Below are positions 31,500 through 39,258 of a stretch of DNA of 64,000 nucleotides, in pieces; position 1 is the stretch's first letter; every line of letters starts with the position of its first letter. Origin of the DNA: JAJZQZ01 sp963790415 (lineage in GTDB: Bacteria; Actinomycetota; Thermoleophilia; RBG-16-64-13); NCBI GenBank assembly GCA_963790415.1, contig CAWBOK010000003.1, positions 310,001-374,000 of the forward strand. The letters run 5' to 3'. The notes under the pieces are model-generated. The model was not told the DNA's origin and ran no database searches. It saw only the letters and a program-made list of their open reading frames with translations. A program made the translations under genes and the position numbers.

Positions 31500-33444
31500 G
31501 GCTCGCTTCGGGATGACGGTTCGCCCGGGAGGGCGACCGTGGCACATGGCGATGCTGGTGATCGCATTGGCCGCCGCCCTCCTGGTGTTCGCCGCCCTGC
31601 CGCTGGGCGCTTCTGCCCTTCCCGCGTACGTCCATGGCGCGGCCCAGGATTGCGCCGCGTGCCACCACGCGGAACCGCCTTCGTTCCAGAAATGCAGCAC
31701 CTGCCACCCCGATCCGCAGGTGCCGAACCAGAAATGCAAGAACTGCCACCCAGGCAAGACCACCACGGGAGCCACCTGTTGGTCGTGTCACGCCCCGGGC
31801 CAGAACATGCCCGCCCCTACCGACGCCAACTGCGCCGCCTGCCACGGCTCCACGCCCCACCTGGGGGCGAGCGCCGCCTGCACCTCTTGCCACAGCACTT
31901 CGCCGACGCCCCACCACGACGACATCGATCAACAGGCGCCCACCACCTGCACCGACTGCCACCAACACGAAGGGAAGCAGTCCCATGACGGCCAGCCCTG
32001 CACCGCCTGTCACAGCACCGACACCCATCCGAGCTTCCCTGTCGTGCCCGCGGCCTGCAACAGCTGCCATACCGCCGACCGCTTCAACGGCGTGGGGGCG
32101 TGTACCGCCTGTCACGCCGGCACCGCGCCGTTCAACGGCCAGACAGACAACGACATCCACGACAACACGCTCCCCGACGCACCCATCAGCGCGAGCAGCT
32201 GCACCTCCTGCCACCCGGGGAAGCAGAAGCATGCCGGGGGTGCCGCGACCTGTCTCGATTGCCACCCGGACGCCACCCCCTTCCACCACGGCACGGCCAC
32301 CTCCCCCGGATTCAAGGACTGCGTCTCGTGTCACGGTCAGAAACCCCAGCACGGATCGGGCCTCCCCTGCGCCGATTGTCACGCGGGGGCTCAACACCAG
32401 AGCGACCCCCCCCGGCCGGCGGCGACGGTCTGTCTCAAGTGCCACAGCAGCTCGACCTTCGGTCCCGCCCGGTGCTACGACTGTCACAAGCCCCCCATCT
32501 ACCATGCCCAACACGCGGTGGGGGGTTGCAGCAGCTGTCACGGAGGAGGGCGGGCTAAGCATGCGGGCAAGGTCAGGTGCACCACGTGCCACACGAACAT
32601 CAATTCGGGCCACCACACGGGGAGGGTACGGACGCCGGCGTGCACGACTTCGGGTTGCCACCTGCAGCAACGCCACCGGGGCAAGGTCGCGTGCACGACG
32701 TGTCACGGCCGCAAGGCGATGCACGACGCCACTCCGCTCAACCTGCCCGCCGACCCCTGGACGGTCTGCAACCGCTGCCATACCTTCGCCACCGCGGCGC
32801 GCGCCGCAGGGGTTCCGGCCTGCAACGTCTGCCACGACACCACCCAGCACAGCGCCACGTACTCAGTGGCTCCCTGCCAGAGCTGCCACGTCGAGAAGAA
32901 GCTGCACGCGGGCACCGTCGCCTGCCGGTTGTGTCACTTCTCTCCGGGCGCCGGGCACCACAAGGTGGGAGTGGTGGGCCGACGGACCTGCTCGGAGTGT
33001 CATGTGGACGCGGAGATCCACGCCTCGGCCACCGTACGGGGGGCGGCATTCACCTGCGGCACCTGCCACGAAGGCTCGGTGCACGGGGTCGTCGGGCTAC
33101 CGAAGAACGATCTCTGCTTGAGTTGCCACGCCGAGGCGACCAGACACTCCGGCGGCGTCGACTGCATCGATTGTCACTGGCCGGCCGCGCACGCCGCCAA
33201 CCCAGATGCGAACCGCTTCGGAGGATTCGAAGAGATGCGCTTGGTGCTGCCAGTGGGGGCCACCACTGTCACGACCAGCACCACGACCACAGTGCCGGGC
33301 GCCACCACCACCACGACCAACCCCGCTCAGCCCGGCCGGGATACCTTTGCCCGCACCGGGGCGGAGCTGGGATTGATCGCGGCGATGTCCGCGCTCCTGG
33401 TGGGACTAGGGTGGACGCTCAGACGGCGGGGCACAGCGGAGTAA
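31489..33444 (+). CDS. Giant multihaem c cytochrome (about 28 haem sites) with Thr-rich stalk and sortase-like C-terminal anchor
   Basis: 651 residues from the ATG at 31489, chosen because GGAGGGGAG (31476-31484) stands just upstream. A signal helix (MLVIALAAALLVFAALPLG) is followed by 27 CxxCH motifs and one CTTSGCH (CX4CH) over ~540 residues, about one haem per 20 residues. Many extra His residues (HHAEPP, HHDD, GHHTG) can serve as distal ligands. The C-terminus is a Thr-rich stalk, then FARTG, a hydrophobic helix (LGLIAAMSALLVGLGW) and RRR. That is the layout of a sortase substrate, with FARTG in place of LPxTG/LAxTG. It may be wall-linked or simply membrane-anchored. The likely role is cell-surface electron transfer. 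Confidence 0.88.
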   Translation: MEARARFGMTVRPGGRPWHMAMLVIALAAALLVFAALPLGASALPAYVHGAAQDCAACHHAEPPSFQKCSTCHPDPQVPNQKCKNCHPGKTTTGATCWSCHAPGQNMPAPTDANCAACHGSTPHLGASAACTSCHSTSPTPHHDDIDQQAPTTCTDCHQHEGKQSHDGQPCTACHSTDTHPSFPVVPAACNSCHTADRFNGVGACTACHAGTAPFNGQTDNDIHDNTLPDAPISASSCTSCHPGKQKHAGGAATCLDCHPDATPFHHGTATSPGFKDCVSCHGQKPQHGSGLPCADCHAGAQHQSDPPRPAATVCLKCHSSSTFGPARCYDCHKPPIYHAQHAVGGCSSCHGGGRAKHAGKVRCTTCHTNINSGHHTGRVRTPACTTSGCHLQQRHRGKVACTTCHGRKAMHDATPLNLPADPWTVCNRCHTFATAARAAGVPACNVCHDTTQHSATYSVAPCQSCHVEKKLHAGTVACRLCHFSPGAGHHKVGVVGRRTCSECHVDAEIHASATVRGAAFTCGTCHEGSVHGVVGLPKNDLCLSCHAEATRHSGGVDCIDCHWPAAHAANPDANRFGGFEEMRLVLPVGATTVTTSTTTTVPGATTTTTNPAQPGRDTFARTGAELGLIAAMSALLVGLGWTLRRRGTAE

Positions 33445-33486
33445 CGCGCCGGCCGGGCCCGAGCGCACGTTCGCGTCCGCTGCGGC

Positions 33487-33762
33487 TTAGAAGTCCTCGT
33501 ACTCGGTCTCGTCCACACCCTCGCATGAGAGCATGTCGAGCACCGACTGGTCCTCCTGAACCCGGCCCATGAAGACCACAGACGGCCCCGTGTACAACGT
33601 GATCTTGGCCCCTACCGGCAGGTTGAGCGGTTGACCGTCGAGGCCGGTGAGACGGCGGAGATAGGAACTCTCCAACTCCCAGTCCACGTGGGCCGAGAGG
33701 ATGGGCATCGGCTCGCCGTCCTCGATCTGCAAGCGAGGCTCGCGGTCGGACGTGATGTCCAT
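33487..33762 (-). CDS. Small acidic protein of unknown function
   Basis: 91 residues from the ATG at 33762, which shares its A with the stop of the amidohydrolase gene (TGATG). No known motif is recognised. It is acidic, ends in EGVDETEYEDF, and has a beta-rich middle (KITLYTGPSVVFMGRVQE). Translational coupling to the amidohydrolase and ddl suggests it is real and made with them. Confidence 0.55.
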   Translation of the reverse strand: MDITSDREPRLQIEDGEPMPILSAHVDWELESSYLRRLTGLDGQPLNLPVGAKITLYTGPSVVFMGRVQEDQSVLDMLSCEGVDETEYEDF

Positions 33763-34637
33763 CACTCCAGCCCCAACAGTCGGGCTGCGTTTCCACCGAA
33801 GAGCGCCTGGCGGAAGGCGGCGTCGAGATCCTCCGTATCGGCCAAGTAGCGCCGCGGAGAGAGCAGAGGGTAGTCGGTGCCGAAGAGCAGTTTGTCCGCT
33901 CCCACTATGTCGGCGGCGATCGAGTACAGATCGCGCCGGTAGAGGTACGGAACGGCCGCGGTGTCGTAGTACACCCGCGCCAGGGTCGCCCGCACATCGG
34001 TCATCAGTTCGTAGAAGAAGAGACCGCCGCCCATGTGCGAGAGGATGATGTCCAACTGCGGATGACGCAGGGCGAACTCGTAGCATGGGCCCGGCGTATT
34101 GTCCCCCTTGCCCGCGTACGCGTGCCCGACGGGTTCGTTGGCGTGCAGGTTCAGGGGGAGCCCGCGCTCCGTGAGCATGTAGGCGACAAGGTCGAGGCCG
34201 GCCGAGCAGGCCACGTCGCACCGCTGGCCGTCGGGGAAGAGCTCGCCGCATCCCGCCAGGCCGGCGTCGAGGCATCGCTCCAGCTCCTGCACCGCCCCCG
34301 GAGCCTCCGGCGAGACGCAGGCGAAGCCGGTGAAGCGGTCGGGGTGGGCGCGCACGGCCTCGATCACGTAGTCGTTCGCTTCCCGGCACAGCCCCTGGTC
34401 GTGGAAGGCGAACCCAAAGATCACGGACCGGTCGACGCCCGTGTCGTCCATCTCGTTGAGGACCTGTTCGTACGTGACCAGACGGGCCTTCGGGTTCTCG
34501 TAGAGCCGTCGGAACCACTCGTCACGTTCCAGATATGCCTGGCGTCCGGCGATCAACTCTGGAGAAGACACGTGCACGTGCACGTCGATGACTGGCCCGA
34601 GCGCGACAACCGGCTCGGGCGGCTGCCCGCCGGTCAC
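33762..34637 (-). CDS. Amidohydrolase (Amidohydro_2, ACMSD-like TIM barrel)
   Basis: 291 residues from the GTG at 34637, overlapping the ddl stop as GTGA. Metal-site motifs are IDVHVHVSS near the N-terminus, NLHANEPVGHAY, IILSHMGGG and LLFGTDYPLLSPRRY near the C-terminus. These match the amidohydrolase_2 family, which decarboxylates or hydrolyses small molecules in the cytoplasm. The substrate cannot be told. Its coupling to ddl is not a familiar arrangement. Confidence 0.85.
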   Translation of the reverse strand: MTGGQPPEPVVALGPVIDVHVHVSSPELIAGRQAYLERDEWFRRLYENPKARLVTYEQVLNEMDDTGVDRSVIFGFAFHDQGLCREANDYVIEAVRAHPDRFTGFACVSPEAPGAVQELERCLDAGLAGCGELFPDGQRCDVACSAGLDLVAYMLTERGLPLNLHANEPVGHAYAGKGDNTPGPCYEFALRHPQLDIILSHMGGGLFFYELMTDVRATLARVYYDTAAVPYLYRRDLYSIAADIVGADKLLFGTDYPLLSPRRYLADTEDLDAAFRQALFGGNAARLLGLE

Positions 34638-35584
34638 GCCCCGTCCACCGCGCTCAGCAGGATCGTCTCCACCAACTCCGGATAGCCGATACCGGCCGCA
34701 GCCGCTTGAGCGGGTAGATCGGAGAGATCGGTCATGCCGGGAAGGGTGTTCACTTCGGTGAAGAAGGGGGTCCCGTCGGGCGCCACCATGAAGTCCACCC
34801 TCGCCACCCCCTGACAGCCGATGGCCTTGAACGCGACCACCGAAAGACGCCCCGCCTCTCGGTCCACGGCGGGATCCAGGCGCGCCGGGATGAAGAACTC
34901 GGTCATGCCGTGGGTGTACTTGGCTTCGTAATCGTAGAACTCGTTCTTGGGCACAAGTTCCAATGTCGGGAGGGCTACGGGTTCGCCGTCGCGTTCTATC
35001 AACCCTACTGTGATCTCGGTACCGGCAACAAAGCGCTCCGCGAAGACCCGACCGAACTCGCGGCGGCCGGCGTCGATGTCCGCGGTCAACTCGGCCTCGG
35101 TCTTGCACTTGGCCACACCGAGGCTGGAGCCCTCTTCCACGGGCTTAAGCATCACAGGCAACCCCAACTCCCGGATCGCCCGGCGGGCGGCCTCGACGGC
35201 GGTCTCCCGAGACCCGATCTCGCAGTAGTCGGGCGTGGGTACGCCACTCTGGCGCACGACCTTCTTGGCGGCCACCTTGTTCATGCCCAAGGCAGAGGCG
35301 AGCACGCCGGAGCCCGTATAGGGGATGCCCATGAGTTCCAGAAGACCCTGAATGGTGCCGTCTTCACCGAAGCGCCCGTGCAGCGCGAGAAAGGCCACCT
35401 CCACCTCGGCCTTCGCCAATCGCATGCCGACATCGCGCATCGCGTCGACACGCACCACGTCGTAGCCAAGAGAGGCGAGGGCCAGAAAGCAGTTCTCACC
35501 CGAGCGCAAGGACACCTCGCGCTCGCCGGAGAGCCCCCCCATAAGGACGCCGATCTTCTTAGACTTGAGGTCCACGGCGAACAC
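34634..35584 (-). CDS. ddl: D-alanine--D-alanine ligase
   Basis: 316 residues. The start codon is GTG at 35584, with weak ribosome-site support. ATP-grasp features are IGVLMGGLSGEREVSLRSG, LHGRFGEDGTIQGLLE, PYTGSGVLASALGMNK, MLKPVEEGSSLGV, AERFVAGTEITVGL and RVDFMVAPDGTPFFTEVNTL PGMT. The segment EFYDYEAKY carries the Tyr expected in D-Ala-D-Ala enzymes, as opposed to D-Ala-D-Lac ligases. It makes the dipeptide for peptidoglycan precursors. Confidence 0.95.
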   Translation of the reverse strand: MFAVDLKSKKIGVLMGGLSGEREVSLRSGENCFLALASLGYDVVRVDAMRDVGMRLAKAEVEVAFLALHGRFGEDGTIQGLLELMGIPYTGSGVLASALGMNKVAAKKVVRQSGVPTPDYCEIGSRETAVEAARRAIRELGLPVMLKPVEEGSSLGVAKCKTEAELTADIDAGRREFGRVFAERFVAGTEITVGLIERDGEPVALPTLELVPKNEFYDYEAKYTHGMTEFFIPARLDPAVDREAGRLSVVAFKAIGCQGVARVDFMVAPDGTPFFTEVNTLPGMTDLSDLPAQAAAAGIGYPELVETILLSAVDGA

Positions 35585-35638
35585 TCTAGCACGAGGAAGG
35601 GCCGCCTCGGGTCTGCCGGTAGGGCCTACAGCAGCCTC

Positions 35639-36523
35639 TTAGCCGAGCACCGCCTGCGAACCGCCCACCGCTACTCGGCCGGCCACCGCCACTCTGTCGG
35701 CCACGCGGGCCGGAGTCGAGCGTTCGGCCGCCTCTACAAGTTCGCGTGCGGTATGCCCGTCGCGGGGGAACACGGCGTACCCTACGAAACTGTCGATGCG
35801 CCGTCCGTCGATCAACCTACCGTTCGCCGCCTTCGAGAGGGCGCCCGCCCGCTCCGCGGCCTCAACAGGGCCACGCGCGGACACGATCAGTGCCAGCAGA
35901 TCGTCGGCCAGCCGGTAACCCTCGGCATCCGGGCCGAGTTCGCGACGCGAGCGCCGGCTCAAGGCGGCTACAGCTCGATCCACCGCTTCAGGTCCGTGGC
36001 AGGCCAGAAGCTCATCGTAGCGCTGCACCCGGACGGTGACCACCGCGAATGTGGATCCTCTCGCGTCGGCCATCTCGGCTTCGGTCCTGACCGCGCCGGA
36101 GAACCGGTGTCCCGAATTGAAACCGCTGGCGCGATCCATCAAGGGGGCCGGCGCGACCCAGCGCCTCGAGCGACTATTCTTGATACGTGCAGAAACGACG
36201 AACCCACCCATCCAGGCAGTGATGCCGGCGGCGGCGAGCCACGTGGGCCCCGCTCCCCATAGGATGAAAGGGAGGGTAAGCGCTACATCGAAGAGACAGA
36301 GAAGGAATCCGAGGTTCTCGTCGTCTCGGAAGACTACCGTCAGCCTGAGCGCCCAGAATGCATACAAGACAAGCGCAACCGAGTAGACCACCGAAAGAAA
36401 GCCCACCTGGATGTCGAAGACAGGTGGGCCGAAGAGGGCAAGTATCCCAAGCACCAGAAGGCGGTATCTTCCTTTCTGGTGCTCTCCGAAGCGCGGGACG
36501 CATGTTGTCGCGGAGACACTCAT
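35639..36523 (-). CDS. Membrane protein with degenerate GGDEF-like domain
   Basis: About 295 residues from the ATG at 36523. The N-terminal ~130 residues hold about four or five helices (RLLVLGILALFGPPVFDIQV, VVYSVALVLYAFWALRLTVV, FLLCLFDVALTLPFILWGA, WLAAAGITAWMGGFVV). The C-terminal part follows the nucleotide-cyclase fold (FAVVTVRVQRYDELLACHGP, VDRAVAALSRRSRRELGP, SFVGYAVFPRDGHTARELVE), but YRLADDLLALIV stands where GGDEF would be, so it cannot be an active diguanylate cyclase. Possibly a sensor or receptor. A strong promoter lies close upstream and leaves only a very short leader. Confidence 0.6.
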   Translation of the reverse strand: MSVSATTCVPRFGEHQKGRYRLLVLGILALFGPPVFDIQVGFLSVVYSVALVLYAFWALRLTVVFRDDENLGFLLCLFDVALTLPFILWGAGPTWLAAAGITAWMGGFVVSARIKNSRSRRWVAPAPLMDRASGFNSGHRFSGAVRTEAEMADARGSTFAVVTVRVQRYDELLACHGPEAVDRAVAALSRRSRRELGPDAEGYRLADDLLALIVSARGPVEAAERAGALSKAANGRLIDGRRIDSFVGYAVFPRDGHTARELVEAAERSTPARVADRVAVAGRVAVGGSQAVLG

Positions 36524-36538
36524 TGGTATTCTTGTTGC

Positions 36539-36567
36539 ACTATAGGGTGAATGAAACGCTAATGCAA
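36539..36567 (-). promoter_or_regulatory. Promoter of the degenerate-GGDEF gene (near-leaderless)
   Basis: On the minus strand, -35-like TTGCAT (36567-36562), a 17-nt spacer and -10 TATAGT (36544-36539) stand in an AT-rich island unlike the GC-rich surroundings. The predicted start lies about 10 nt before the ATG at 36523, and no Shine-Dalgarno sequence is present. Confidence 0.5.
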
Positions 36568-36618
36568 GAGAAATTGCCAAATCTGAAAAATGAAATACAC
36601 AGCCGATGACGCCGCCTC

Positions 36619-36645
36619 TGAAACCTGAGGCTATGCCCATGCGTA
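36619..36645 (+). promoter_or_regulatory. ECF-type (sigma-W-like) promoter upstream of the ECF sigma gene
   Basis: TGAAAC (36619-36624), a 17-nt spacer and CGTA (36642-36645) match the sigma-W-like ECF promoter pattern, 38 bp before the sigma start. This suggests that the sigma factor activates its own transcription. Confidence 0.55.
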
Positions 36646-36682
36646 CCGTACAGCGAGAGGGGCGCGAGGAGATCGGAGCACG

Positions 36683-37300
36683 ATGGAAGCGGTACTCATG
36701 CGTATAGCCGGTGGAGGGTCACCTGATCGCTCCGACCAAGAGCTCGCCGAACGGGCGATCTCGGGCGATACCCGTGCGTACGAACAACTTGTCGTGCGCT
36801 ACCAACGACTCGTATACCGCGTTCTCTGGTCCCGAGGAGGAGATCCCCAGGAGATCGAGGACATGGCGCAGGAGACCTTCCTGCGCGCCTGGGAACGCCT
36901 GCACACCTTCGATCCGGCTCAACCATTCAAAGCATGGATCGCTCGGGTGGCCAGCAACCTGGCCATCGACCATTACCGAGCCCGTTCCCGCCGACCTATT
37001 CTCGTGGAACTCCCCGACGAAGAGACGGCACCTCTTCAGGGCGGCGATGCCGATCCCGCCCTGGTAGCCCAGAGTCTGGACGATCAGCGGAGGCTGATGG
37101 ACGCCTTGCAGCAGGTGCCACCGCTCTATCGCGAGGCGCTGGTACTGCGCTTCGTCGAAGATCTGCCCTATGACGAGATCGCCACCGCGCTCGACCTGCC
37201 GCTCGGATCCGTGAAGACGAGGATCTTCCGAGGGCGCGAACTGTTAAAACAGCGGCTCATCGCCGCCGGTCGAGAGACCGCCACCGCGTCGGGGATGTGA
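36683..37300 (+). CDS. ECF-type RNA polymerase sigma factor
   Basis: 205 residues. Region 2 reads DQELAERAISGDTRAYEQLV and VASNLAIDHYRARSRR, with the core contact DPQEIEDMAQETFLRAWERL. Region 4 reads LQQVPPLYREALVLRFVEDL PYDEIATALDLPLGSVKTRI FRGRELLKQ. The start ATG at 36683 has GGAG 4 nt upstream. The next gene overlaps its end and encodes a zinc-finger anti-sigma factor, the usual pairing. An upstream TGAAAC/CGTA promoter suggests autoregulation. Confidence 0.9.
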   Translation: MEAVLMRIAGGGSPDRSDQELAERAISGDTRAYEQLVVRYQRLVYRVLWSRGGDPQEIEDMAQETFLRAWERLHTFDPAQPFKAWIARVASNLAIDHYRARSRRPILVELPDEETAPLQGGDADPALVAQSLDDQRRLMDALQQVPPLYREALVLRFVEDLPYDEIATALDLPLGSVKTRIFRGRELLKQRLIAAGRETATASGM

Positions 37301-37887
37301 GACCGATGGACACGCAGCAACGCGACGTTCCCTGCACAGAACCCGAGACCCTCTTCCTCTATTCGGAAGGCCTGCTCGAACCGGCTCAGACACGCGAGGT
37401 CGCCGGGCACCTGGCGGCGTGCCCCGCCTGCCGCGAGCGCTACCTGGTAGAAGCGGGGCTCAGCGTCTCCCTGCGGGCGCTGCCGCTTCCGGAGCTTCGC
37501 GCGGACTTCGCCGTAGGTGTCGGCGACCGCATACGCGCGGGCAGGCGCAGCCGCACCCCGCGCTGGTGGTGGCTGGCCGCGGCCGTGCTGGCTCTCGCTC
37601 CGGCGGCTCTGTGGTTGGCGGCCGGAGGCGCCTCGACCACCGGCGCGGGTGTGGCCCTGCTCGACTTCGTGGTCTCGTTGGTGCGGATGCCGTTGGCGCT
37701 CGCGAGTTGGCTCACCTCCGCGCAGGCATGGGCGGATCTCGGAGCTGCGGCGGAAACGCTGTTGGGCGCCATCGCCGCCTCCCCGGCCTATCTGGCCACC
37801 TGCGTCGCGGCCGCGGTCATGGTCGCGGCGGCCACGAACACCCTGCTGTACGTCGCCGCCCGCCGGGCGCTGATCGCCAACCGATGA
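37297..37887 (+). CDS. Anti-sigma factor with zinc-finger (HxxxCxxC) and two or more transmembrane helices
   Basis: 196 residues if the GTG overlapping the sigma stop (GTGA) is used; the ATG at 37306 is an alternative. The N-terminal ZAS motif is HLAACPACRERY (residues ~38-49), as in RskA/RsrA-type anti-sigma factors. A helix follows (WWWLAAAVLALAPAALWLAA), then two more hydrophobic segments (LLDFVVSLVRMPLALASWL and YLATCVAAAVMVAAATNTLL). It would hold the partner ECF sigma at the membrane until a signal releases it. Confidence 0.85.
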   Translation: MRPMDTQQRDVPCTEPETLFLYSEGLLEPAQTREVAGHLAACPACRERYLVEAGLSVSLRALPLPELRADFAVGVGDRIRAGRRSRTPRWWWLAAAVLALAPAALWLAAGGASTTGAGVALLDFVVSLVRMPLALASWLTSAQAWADLGAAAETLLGAIAASPAYLATCVAAAVMVAAATNTLLYVAARRALIANR

Positions 37888-37940
37888 TCGCTCCGACCAC
37901 GACACCCCTGCTCCCACACGCCATCCACAAGGAGGCCGCC

Positions 37941-39144
37941 ATGCGCCTGACTCTGCCCACTACGAGAAACGCCGCTTCATCGCGACGTCGAGCGATCGCC
38001 GCAGGCGCGGCCCTGATCGCGCTGATACTGCTGGCCGCGCTCACTCTGGCACCGGCTCCGGCATACGCGGCCGGTGACCTGTTCCGACTCAACGCCGACG
38101 TCACGGTGGGCCCCGCCGAGACCTACTCGTCGGTCGTGGTGATGAACGGCACCATCGTCGTCGACGGGCGCGTCGTCAAGGACGCGTTCGCGGCCAACGG
38201 CGACATCATCGTCCACGACGGCGGCTCCATAGGAGGCGACGCGGTCAGCCTGACGGGCAAGGTGATCACCGAGGGCGGCGGCACCATCGGTGGGGATCGG
38301 GTCGAGGTGGCGTCAGGGGTGGGAGGCGCCGGCGGCGTCTCCTCTGGGGCTCAGGCTGTGGCCGGCAACTTTGACGACCCCGGCTTCGGGATCGGTGGAT
38401 GGATCGCACTCACTCTGGGCGCCCTGGGCGTGGGCCTGTTGCTTGTGCTCATCTCGGGAGGCTCTCTACGCACGGTCGGCCGCGAGATCAGTGAGCGCAC
38501 GGGCAGAACCATCCTGGTAGGGTTCCTCGCCCTCATCGGCGTGCCGGTGGTGTTCGTGGTCTTGCTCATCTCGGTGATCGGGATCCCCGTAGCGCTTCTG
38601 CTGATCCCGCTGGTGCCGCTTTTCTCCCTCTACGGCATGTTCGCGCTTGCTCTGGTGGTGGGGGAACGTCTGCTCGTCACGTTCGACCGCCCACAGACCA
38701 AAGACGTGTGGGCGATGGTGGCCGGCGTGCTTCTCATCAGTGTGATCAGATTGATCCCTGTGCTGGGATGGATCGCCTTCGCGGTCGCCGGGCTGGCCGG
38801 GTTCGGAGCTACCGTAAGTCGCCTGTGGGACTACTTCCAGGGGCGCCGCGCCGCCCGGCCGGGACCAGGGCAGACTCTTCCACCTTACCCGATGGAACCC
38901 TATCCGGCCGGACCGTACGCGCCGGCGGGACCCTACCCCCCGGCGAGGCTATCCGGCGGTGACCCCACCGGTGGGCTATCCGCCCGCCTATCCCGCGGCC
39001 CCGGATGCGATCGCCGACGTCGCGTCAACTGAGCCTGAGCCGACTGTTGCGCCCGAAGCTCCTGCAGCGCCCGAGCCGCCGATGGCAACTGAGCCTCAGG
39101 CTACGCCCGAGCCGCCGATGCCCGGACCGCGATTCCACATCTGA
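37941..39144 (+). CDS. Membrane protein with bactofilin-like beta-repeat and Pro-rich C-terminus (one frameshift)
   Basis: About 400 residues from the ATG at 37941, with AAGGAGG 5 nt upstream. A signal peptide ends near PAPAYAAGD. Residues ~45-115 form a repeated beta pattern (SVVVMNGTIVVDGRVVKD, DIIVHDGGSIGGDAVSLTG, VITEGGGTIGGDRVEV) like polymer-forming bactofilin-type sheets. Four or more helices follow (IALTLGALGVGLLLVLISGG, ILVGFLALIGVPVVFVVLLI). The tail is rich in PYP/AP/EP repeats. A frame change near 38945 moves the tail (TPPVGYPPAYPAAPDA...) to another frame, ending at 39144. It may be controlled by the adjacent sigma/anti-sigma pair. Confidence 0.7.
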
Positions 39145-39172
39145 CCCGACCAGCGCCGACACCCGCAGCCCG

Positions 39173-39209
39173 CCGCACCCTCCCCACGTCGAGAACGGGG
39201 AGGGTGCGG
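39173..39209 (+). terminator. Hairpin terminator between the membrane-protein gene and tldD
   Basis: A perfect 13-bp GC-rich inverted repeat (39173-39185 and 39197-39209) with an 11-nt loop lies 29 bp after the stop. There is no T-run, as is common for actinobacterial hairpin terminators. Confidence 0.6.
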
Positions 39210-39246
39210 CACGTGGAGGGTCGGACCTAGCTTCGACCCGGCGCGG

Positions 39247-39252
39247 TAGAAT
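39247..39252 (+). promoter_or_regulatory. tldD: Possible leaderless -10 box of tldD
   Basis: TAGAAT (fits TANNNT) ends 6 nt before the ATG at 39259 and no Shine-Dalgarno sequence is visible. This is the spacing expected for a leaderless transcript, which actinobacteria often use. No convincing -35 was found. Confidence 0.4.
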
Positions 39253-39258
39253 GCACGC

